Shown piece after piece: positions 1-4,522 of a DNA stretch of 6,280 nucleotides (position 1 is the first letter of the stretch; each line of letters begins with the position of its first letter). Made by a program: the position numbers and the translations under genes. This stretch comes from Bdellovibrionales bacterium (GTDB lineage: Bacteria > Bdellovibrionota > Bdellovibrionia > Bdellovibrionales > UBA1609): assembly GCA_026648125.1 (NCBI GenBank), contig JAPKGD010000119.1:1-6280 (forward strand), read 5' to 3'. The notes beneath the pieces were generated by a model that searched no databases, was not told where the DNA came from, and saw only the letters and a list, made by a program, of their open reading frames with translations.

Positions 1-427
1 TCACGATAATTATGCGCCCACCGGGTTTACAAACACGTCTCATCTCATTTGCAAATATAACCGCATCACCGACCACGGTCGAAACGTGCATGGCCATCAC
101 GCAATCAAAAGTATTTTCGAGAAAAGTCATCTCTTCAGCGTTCATAACTTCAAGGGCTTTAACGTTAGTTAAGCCCTCTTCCTCGACGGCCTTTTTTGCG
201 CGATCGAGCATCTTTGATGACAGATCAATGCCCGTGACTTTTACATGATCCGGATAAAACGGGAGCGATAGGCCTGTTCCAACTCCAACCTCAAGAACTT
301 CTTCGCCCGGCTTTAAATCAGCGACTTCGATCGCTTTCATTCGGCCTGGATTCATGAGTTTACCAAAATACCAATTATATATTCTTGCGTAGCGCTGATA
401 CGCGCTTAAAAAATTTGGGTCTCGCAT
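1..427 (-). CDS. pmtA: PmtA-like phosphatidylethanolamine N-methyltransferase, 3' end missing (cut by window edge)
   Basis: This is a class I SAM-dependent methyltransferase. My reading of the minus strand gives 142 codons with no stop before the edge. The start is ATG at 427, with AAGGTGAT at 441-434 six bases upstream as a strong ribosome binding site. The glycine-rich SAM motif I is EVGVGTGLSLP at residues 46-56, the acidic residue at the end of strand 2 is Asp68 in GIDLS, and a CKPGG post-motif lies at 133-137. The N-terminal YARIYNWYFGKLMNPGR segment (13-29) and the GTGLSLP form of motif I resemble the Rhodobacter-type PmtA family, which methylates phosphatidylethanolamine stepwise towards phosphatidylcholine at the cytoplasmic membrane. 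Family members are about 200 residues, so roughly 60 C-terminal residues lie outside the window. It follows the 464-1057 gene by 36 bases on the same strand and may be cotranscribed. The fold is clear. The lipid substrate is inferred from remembered family resemblance, and a ubiquinone- or other small-molecule methyltransferase is the alternative. Confidence 0.82.
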   Translation of the reverse strand, partial: MRDPNFLSAYQRYARIYNWYFGKLMNPGRMKAIEVADLKPGEEVLEVGVGTGLSLPFYPDHVKVTGIDLSSKMLDRAKKAVEEEGLTNVKALEVMNAEEMTFLENTFDCVMAMHVSTVVGDAVIFANEMRRVCKPGGRIIIV

Positions 428-433
428 AGGGAC

Positions 434-441
434 ATCACCTT
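434..441 (-). promoter_or_regulatory. Ribosome binding site of the PmtA-like gene
   Basis: AAGGTGAT on the minus strand lies six bases before the ATG at 427. It is a near-complete match to the anti-Shine-Dalgarno complement and fixes the start of the methyltransferase. An ATG inside it, at 435-433, is out of frame with the gene. Confidence 0.7.
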
Positions 442-463
442 AGTGCGTGAACTACTGGTTTGG

Positions 464-1057
464 CTAGTGCTGCGATTTGGGCCATAAACTAATTTCGAGC
501 CATAAGACTTGTGTCTTTCTTGCATCAATACGGCGCAAGTAACGGGAGAGATAAGTTAGCTGTCCACTAGGACCTACTTGAAAATTCTGCTCAATTGCAT
601 TGGATGAATCGCGCAAATTAACCACGAGTCGATCGCCAAAATCAAAAGCATCAATGTTCGACCACTCCTGATCAGCCCATTTTGCGGTATGAAAAAGCCG
701 ATATTGTTTAAAAATCTCGCTCTTGTGTATAAGTTCGGGGGCAGCCCTTGGCGTGCTGATTCTTAAAGGACCTCTTCGGTGGACGTCCGTCAAAACCTGG
801 GACGCCTCATCTGGTCTAAGCGGCTCGAACGTCCACCCTTTACAAATCCCCCAGCTTGATACTCTGCGGCATTGCCAGCCCCGAGACTGGTACCTTTTAA
901 ATTCACTCTCACTCTCTGTACTGTTCAAAGGAATCTGAACTTCGGTCCACCCGCTTGCCACTTCAATCTGAGGCGATAACGAGTAAGTGCCAGCAAGATT
1001 TGACAGATCCGCATGAGCCATTTGAAAAAGCCCGAAAATCGTAGCCCACAAAATCAT
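464..1057 (-). CDS. Secreted protein of unknown function (197 aa)
   Basis: I do not recognise a family. From the ATG at 1057 the protein has 197 residues. A hydrophobic segment MILWATIFGLFQMAHA ends in an A-H-A signal peptidase I site (cleavage after residue 16), so it is probably exported to the periplasm or beyond. The mature part is hydrophilic and mixed, with many Trp and Arg residues. Its only two cysteines are Cys63 and Cys72 (CRRVSSWGIC), which could form a small disulfide loop outside the cytoplasm. Start choice is uncertain. The ATG at 1057 has AAGGGGG nine bases upstream. An in-frame TTG at 1090 would add 11 residues (MKTRVPRGRAK), giving the signal peptide the positive n-region it otherwise lacks, but I see no ribosome binding site there. 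It lies 36 bases upstream of the PmtA-like gene on the same strand, so the two may be cotranscribed. No lipobox is visible. Confidence 0.75.
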   Translation of the reverse strand: MILWATIFGLFQMAHADLSNLAGTYSLSPQIEVASGWTEVQIPLNSTESESEFKRYQSRGWQCRRVSSWGICKGWTFEPLRPDEASQVLTDVHRRGPLRISTPRAAPELIHKSEIFKQYRLFHTAKWADQEWSNIDAFDFGDRLVVNLRDSSNAIEQNFQVGPSGQLTYLSRYLRRIDARKTQVLWLEISLWPKSQH

Positions 1058-1229
1058 TTTCGCACGCCCCCTTGGTACCCTAGTTTTCAATGTCTAATGT
1101 CGCCAAATCCAATCCCATTGGGACACCCCAATTTTTCATTTTGAAAATTTGCCAAATCTACCAGCGAGTTTGAAGTTCGTGGCGGGCTGGGACTAGCCTT
1201 ATCCAAAGTTTGTTTAAAACGGGGATTTT
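1058..1229. other. Divergent intergenic region with short repeats
   Basis: This stretch separates the minus-strand secreted-protein gene from the plus-strand gene at 1230 and should carry both promoters. It contains an inverted repeat, ATTGGG-ACAC-CCCAAT at 1117-1132 (6-bp arms, 4-base spacer), and an 8-bp direct repeat GCCAAATC at 1102-1109 and 1151-1158. An ACGGGG at 1219-1224 lies five bases before the ATG at 1230 and is a plausible ribosome binding site. TTGAAG at 1169-1174 could be a -35 element, but the sequence 17 bases downstream (ACTAGC) is a poor -10, so I do not call a promoter. The repeats could be operator sites or chance. Confidence 0.4.
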
Positions 1230-1820
1230 ATGTTTAAGAGTCTATTTGCTTTTCTCATCGCATTTAACAGCATGCATTTTGCGTCGGCCTTTGAAAGCGG
1301 TCGACTTCGACCCGCCCCCAAATCCGCGCCTCACTCTGCCCTCGTTAAGAGCATTGATGGCAAATGGAATGACAATAATATCTCGACAGGCACGACTCGT
1401 GTGAGCGCAGTTCAGTTCAATTCTTCTGTGCCGCAGACTTCAAGCGGATGGCTCTCATTTTCTGAGGAGCTCTTTTTAGACCAACTCGACTATTATGCCG
1501 AACAAAAGCCATCGCCGCGACCAAAGATTGAAACCGTTCTTCATAAATTTTCAGCACAAGACGTTGAAGCCATGGCTCGAGCCGTGGCCGATGGAAATGC
1601 ATTTGATATCTCCAATCCCGAAAATACGCGGCCCCTTTCTAGACAGATTTGGGCCATGGTGCGAAGTCTTGGCGACCTCCAGAAACTCTATGTAACCCAC
1701 ACTCAAGCGAAGCTCATTGAATCGAGCAGCGAGGAACTTCGCCTTGTTCAAAGTTTTTCTGTGGTAAACCGTAAGTCCGGTGATTCGATGGTTATCTTCG
1801 TTATCGAAGGAACGATGTAA
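1230..1820 (+). CDS. Secreted protein of unknown function (196 aa)
   Basis: I do not recognise a family. The ATG at 1230 is preceded at five bases by ACGGGG. The N-terminus is a good Sec signal peptide: Lys3, a phenylalanine-rich hydrophobic core at 4-17, and an A-S-A site giving cleavage after residue 20. Residues 21-80 are rich in Ser, Pro and Asn and look flexible. From about residue 95 to 180 the sequence alternates amphipathic helix-like stretches (VEAMARAVADGNAFDI, IWAMVRSLGDLQKLYV). The C-terminus, SMVIFVIEGTM, resembles a final beta strand. There is no cysteine and no lipobox, so a soluble periplasmic or secreted protein is likely. A downstream in-frame ATG (codon 15) would destroy the signal peptide, which supports the start at 1230. 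It is a single-gene unit: its upstream neighbour diverges and its downstream neighbour converges on it. Confidence 0.8.
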   Translation: MFKSLFAFLIAFNSMHFASAFESGRLRPAPKSAPHSALVKSIDGKWNDNNISTGTTRVSAVQFNSSVPQTSSGWLSFSEELFLDQLDYYAEQKPSPRPKIETVLHKFSAQDVEAMARAVADGNAFDISNPENTRPLSRQIWAMVRSLGDLQKLYVTHTQAKLIESSSEELRLVQSFSVVNRKSGDSMVIFVIEGTM

Positions 1821-1875
1821 TCAAATTCATTTCAGGCGCTTATTATCAGATTTTAATGTTAGCTTCCTTAAAAGA

Positions 1876-1904
1876 GAAAGGCGCGGACACTGTCCACGCC
1901 TTTC
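1876..1904. terminator. Hairpin between convergent genes, probable terminator
   Basis: GAAAGGCG (1876-1883) pairs with CGCCTTTC (1897-1904). After one C/A mismatch, GGAC (1885-1888) pairs with GTCC (1892-1895) around a 3-base loop. It sits in the gap between the plus-strand gene ending at 1820 and the minus-strand gene ending at 1928. Reading the minus strand, the hairpin is followed by TCTCTTTTAA, a fair U-rich tail, so it best serves the proline-rich protein gene. On the plus strand the downstream bases are A-rich, so termination there would be weaker. Confidence 0.62.
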
Positions 1905-1927
1905 AAAAACATGAGCGAGTTTAAGAT

Positions 1928-2611
1928 TTATCTCGAAAGATAAACCGTAATGGATTCAATAAACTGGGCTCCACGCACTTCCAGTTGTAACCTTTCAATA
2001 TCCCGACCGATGGCCTTATAACCCCTGACACTTAGAGTGTTCAAATAGCCAACAATGGGTGTCTGGTCCTCTGGCCAGCCATTAATGAGTAGCCTGAGAT
2101 CAGCATAGCGTCCTGTGCTTCGCACTCGGACCTCAACCCGATCTACATAATATCCCCAGTAGCTGTTATCGAGAGCCATCATCTGTCGCAACGGCAAGGT
2201 CTCATCCATAACCGTTCGATTGAGATGAATTGTCACAGGCTGCGAATACCCTGGCCATGGACGTGGATCTGGCTGGTACGGTGGAGGTGCCGGCGGCCGA
2301 TAAGGTGGCGGGCGATGAGGCGGAGGTGGTGGCCGGCGTGGTGGACGATAACGATCCGGAGGTGGTGCTGGTGGACGATAACGGTCCGGTGGTGGCACCG
2401 GTGGACGATAACGTTCCGGTGGTGGTGCTGGTGGACGATAGCGATCCGGAGGTGGTGCTGGTGGACGATAGCGATCCGGTGGTGGCTCTGGTGGACGATG
2501 CCGGTCCGGTGGGCCTGGTGGACGTCCACCCGGTTGTGCATATGTATCAACGGATACAGCGGTGAATCCGATGAGCGTTAACAATAACGCTAAGATATTT
2601 TTAGCTTTCAA
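1928..2611 (-). CDS. Exported proline-rich repeat protein with C-terminal beta-rich domain (227 aa)
   Basis: Residues 1-25 are a Sec signal peptide (Lys2 and Lys4, then a leucine-rich core, T-Y-A site, cleavage after 25). Residues 31-118 are a proline-rich stretch whose core is five 10-residue units of the form PPxPPPDRYR (40-89), with a shortened unit at 31-39 and a looser PPPPPHRPPPYRPP tail. Such sequence favours an extended polyproline-II rod and could span or bind the cell wall. Residues 124-227 form a separate domain of alternating hydrophobic and charged residues (VDRVEVRVRS, DLRLLINGWP, ERLQLEVRGAQFIESITVYL) that looks all-beta. There is no cysteine in the mature protein. The start is the TTG at 2611: AGAGGGGGG lies six bases upstream and a signal peptide follows at once. 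The open frame continues upstream to 2800, but that extension is Arg-rich, lacks a signal and would bury the leader. The function is unknown. A structural or wall-binding role is inference. Confidence 0.8.
   Translation of the reverse strand: MKAKNILALLLTLIGFTAVSVDTYAQPGGRPPGPPDRHRPPEPPPDRYRPPAPPPDRYRPPAPPPERYRPPVPPPDRYRPPAPPPDRYRPPRRPPPPPHRPPPYRPPAPPPYQPDPRPWPGYSQPVTIHLNRTVMDETLPLRQMMALDNSYWGYYVDRVEVRVRSTGRYADLRLLINGWPEDQTPIVGYLNTLSVRGYKAIGRDIERLQLEVRGAQFIESITVYLSR
2345..2521 (-). repeat. In-frame tandem 30-bp repeat coding for PPxPPPDRYR units
   Basis: Five consecutive 30-bp units occupy 2345-2494, and a 27-bp degenerate unit follows at 2495-2521. On the plus strand a unit reads GGTGGACGATAACGATCCGG followed by AGGTGGTGCT. 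Units differ by a few substitutions only (for example Asp to Glu in one unit, Ala to Val or Glu at the third residue), and the period is a multiple of three, so the frame is kept. Such arrays can gain or lose units by slippage or recombination, which would change the rod length between strains. The repeat lacks stops in several frames, which makes the opposite strand look falsely coding. Confidence 0.85.
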
Positions 2612-2617
2612 GAGTAT

Positions 2618-2626
2618 CCCCCCTCT
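2618..2626 (-). promoter_or_regulatory. Ribosome binding site that fixes a TTG start
   Basis: AGAGGGGGG on the minus strand lies six bases before the TTG at 2611. No in-frame ATG or GTG lies at a suitable distance, so this purine tract is the main reason for placing the start of the proline-rich protein at TTG rather than at the far upstream in-frame start at 2800. Confidence 0.6.
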
Positions 2627-2851
2627 TTCTTCAGTTTGTCTGGTCAAATCGACACCAAGTCGTGACGTAACTTTGCTCAGAGCAAGTTGCGCGCCATAAA
2701 TCCTAATTCTCCTTTTCCTGCGAACACACGTTATATTCCTTTCAAAGATTCCGACGCGAAGCAAAACGACACCGATGAATTGTCCTTGGTGCAAAATCAC
2801 ACCGCCACTTCCATCAATGAGTCCACTCTGCTACAGAATTGGGACTCACCT

Positions 2852-2857
2852 GGGAGG
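2852..2857 (+). promoter_or_regulatory. Ribosome binding site of the oxidoreductase gene
   Basis: GGGAGG, continuing as GGGA, lies five bases before the ATG at 2863. It selects this ATG over an in-frame TTG at 2839, which has no purine tract upstream and would place this Shine-Dalgarno inside the coding region. Confidence 0.7.
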
Positions 2858-2862
2858 GGAAA

Positions 2863-4473
2863 ATGGCAGAGGGAACGGTGGGCGCTTATGACGCCGTCGT
2901 CGTCGGTGCGGGACACAACGGCTTGGTCACGGCGGCCTATTTAGCCAAAAATGGTCTGAAAGTTGCGGTGTTTGAAGCACGGCATGTTGTGGGCGGCTGC
3001 GCGGTCACCGAAGAGCTATGGCCCGGATTTAAAATCTCCCGATTATCTTATGTAAATAGTTTGTTTCGCCCTGACATAGTTCGAGAGCTCAATCTGCACA
3101 AATATGGATTCGAAATGTTGCCGAGAGACCCCTCGAGCTTTACTCCCTTTTTAGATGGGCGCTCGCTCCTTCTTGGACCGGACAAAGAGCTTTGTCGCCG
3201 AGAGATCAGCAAGTTTTCTAAGAAAGATGCAGAAGCCTATCCGAAGTACGAAGAGCTCCTGACTGAAATCAGTGAAGTTTTAGAACCGATGATGGAAATG
3301 ATACCGCCCAACCCAGGTAAGATTACATTCTCAGATCTTACGACCTATGGCGGATTCTTGCTCCGTAACCGCTCCAAAATTAAACACCAATGGTCCGAGA
3401 TCATGCGACTCATGACCGGAAGTGCTACTGATCTTTTGAATGAATGGTTTGAGAGTGAAGAGCTAAAGACCACCTTGGCTACAGACGCAGTCATAGGCGC
3501 CAATGCAAGTCCTTCCATGCCGGGTACGGCCTACATCTTGTTTCACCACGTGATGGGCGAGTGTAATGGCGTCCGCGGAGTTTGGGGCTATATGCGCGGA
3601 GGAATGGGTGCGATATCGAATGCCCTTGCCGACTCGTGCCGGGCAATGGGCGTCGACATTTTTACATCGACACCTGTTCAGCACATTATGGTGAAAGACG
3701 GTAAGGCCACCGGAATCGTGGCGGGCGGAGGTCGGGAGTACACCGCAAAGATTGTTGTTTCTGGGGCGGACCCCAATGTCACTTTCAATAAGTTGATGGA
3801 TGAGAAGGATTTGCCCGGCGATTTTGTAAAGCAAGTTCGTCGCATCAATTACGACAGTGCTTCTGTTAAAATTAATTTGGCACTTTCAGAACTCCCCGAT
3901 TTTAAGGCCGCTCCCGGCAAGCAAGTGGCCCCTCATCACCGCGGAACAATTCATATCTGCCCAGACATGCAATACATTGAAGAAGCCTATGCCGACTCAG
4001 TTCGTGGCGCACCCTCGCAAAACCCAATCCTCGAGTGCACCATTCCATCGGCGGTAGATCCCACCATTGCGCCCCCTGGAAAACACGTCATGAATATCTT
4101 TACTCAATATGGGCCCTACCAATTGAGAAATGGAACGTCTTGGGAGCAAGAAAAGGATGCTTACCTTAAGCGCTGTATTGATATCTTGTCTGAATATGCG
4201 CCCAATATCAAAGGCGCCATTCTCCACCAAGAAATCCTGACCCCAGTCGACCTCGAAAAGGAATTCAACCTCACCGGTGGAAATCTCTTTCATGGCCGCA
4301 TGACCTTAGACCAAATGTTCAACATGAGACCGGTTCCGGGTTATGCCGACTATCGTTCTCCAGTGAAGGGGCTATACCAGTGCGCCAGTGGCACCCACCC
4401 CGGGGGCGGAGTTATGGGCACTTCGGGACTCAATGCTTCGAAAGTAATTTTAAAGGATTACGCTCGCATTTAA
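2863..4473 (+). CDS. FAD-dependent oxidoreductase, PYROXD2 / phytoene desaturase-like family (536 aa)
   Basis: This is a complete flavoprotein of the phytoene dehydrogenase-related group (COG1233 type). The N-terminal Rossmann fold reads YDAVVVGAGHNG at residues 9-20, giving the dinucleotide motif GAGHNG at 15-20. Glu38 ends the second strand (VAVFEA) and should bind the FAD ribose, and a VVGGCAVTEE segment follows at 42-51. The early stretch PRDPSSFTPF and the C-terminal FAD-closing motif GTHPGGGVMGTSG (510-522) look more like PYROXD2-type proteins than true carotenoid desaturases. The length is normal for the family (500-580). There is no signal peptide, so it is cytoplasmic or peripheral on the membrane. 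The start at ATG 2863 is set by a strong ribosome binding site and leaves an 8-residue lead before the Rossmann fold. Neighbours include no phytoene synthase or other carotenoid gene, so the substrate is unknown. The family call is firm. A specific reaction cannot be assigned. Confidence 0.92.
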   Translation: MAEGTVGAYDAVVVGAGHNGLVTAAYLAKNGLKVAVFEARHVVGGCAVTEELWPGFKISRLSYVNSLFRPDIVRELNLHKYGFEMLPRDPSSFTPFLDGRSLLLGPDKELCRREISKFSKKDAEAYPKYEELLTEISEVLEPMMEMIPPNPGKITFSDLTTYGGFLLRNRSKIKHQWSEIMRLMTGSATDLLNEWFESEELKTTLATDAVIGANASPSMPGTAYILFHHVMGECNGVRGVWGYMRGGMGAISNALADSCRAMGVDIFTSTPVQHIMVKDGKATGIVAGGGREYTAKIVVSGADPNVTFNKLMDEKDLPGDFVKQVRRINYDSASVKINLALSELPDFKAAPGKQVAPHHRGTIHICPDMQYIEEAYADSVRGAPSQNPILECTIPSAVDPTIAPPGKHVMNIFTQYGPYQLRNGTSWEQEKDAYLKRCIDILSEYAPNIKGAILHQEILTPVDLEKEFNLTGGNLFHGRMTLDQMFNMRPVPGYADYRSPVKGLYQCASGTHPGGGVMGTSGLNASKVILKDYARI

Positions 4474-4483
4474 TTCGGCATTA

Positions 4484-4516
4484 ACCCCCAAAAGGTACCT
4501 AGTACCTTTTGGGGGT
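4484..4516. terminator. Perfect 15-bp hairpin shared by two convergent genes
   Basis: ACCCCCAAAAGGTAC (4484-4498) pairs without mismatch with GTACCTTTTGGGGGT (4502-4516) around the loop CTA. It begins 10 bases after the stop of the oxidoreductase gene and ends six bases before the stop of the protease gene on the other strand, so it fills most of the 49-bp convergent gap. Position and symmetry point to a bidirectional transcription stop. Neither side has an immediate U tract: the plus strand continues CCTAATCTACTTTTT and the minus strand TAATGCC. It may therefore act as a weak terminator or mainly protect both mRNA 3' ends. Confidence 0.75.
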
Positions 4517-4522
4517 CCTAAT

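Larger units (their letters stand above)
2612..2862. other. Divergent intergenic region between proline-rich protein and oxidoreductase genes
   Basis: No gene is supported here. Promoters for both flanking genes should lie in it. A TATA-like element around 2730-2737 (GTTATATT on the plus strand) reads as TATATT on the plus strand and TATAAC on the minus strand. It could act as a -10 for either gene, but I see no good -35 at 16-18 bases in either direction. AACTTTGCTCAGAGCAAGTT at 2669-2688 is an imperfect inverted repeat with one bulged base. None of these is strong enough to call a promoter or operator by itself. Confidence 0.35.

Noticed and set aside
12..248. Plus-strand open frame of 78 codons
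   Set aside because: It lies antisense to the PmtA-like gene, which has clear SAM-binding motifs and a strong ribosome site.
2345..2521. Regular 30-bp repeats considered as a CRISPR array
   Set aside because: The units are contiguous, with no unique spacers between them, and encode a regular peptide in frame.
2225..2581. Open frames on the plus strand and in another minus-strand frame across the repeat (Trp/Arg-rich, Val/Asp-rich and His-rich products)
   Set aside because: All are shadows of the 30-bp repeat, whose period is a multiple of three and contains no stop in these frames. Only the minus-strand frame with ribosome site, signal peptide and structured C-terminus makes biological sense.
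2730..2737. GTTATATT as a promoter -10 element
   Set aside because: It matches the -10 consensus on either strand, but no acceptable -35 lies at the right spacing, so it is only mentioned in the intergenic entry.
2687..2944. Plus-strand open frame overlapping the oxidoreductase start
   Set aside because: It overlaps the ribosome site and the Rossmann-fold codons of the real gene in another frame, and its product has no signal or domain.
3463..3834. Minus-strand open frame of 123 codons inside the oxidoreductase gene
   Set aside because: It is fully antisense to a strongly supported flavoprotein and its product shows no recognisable motif.
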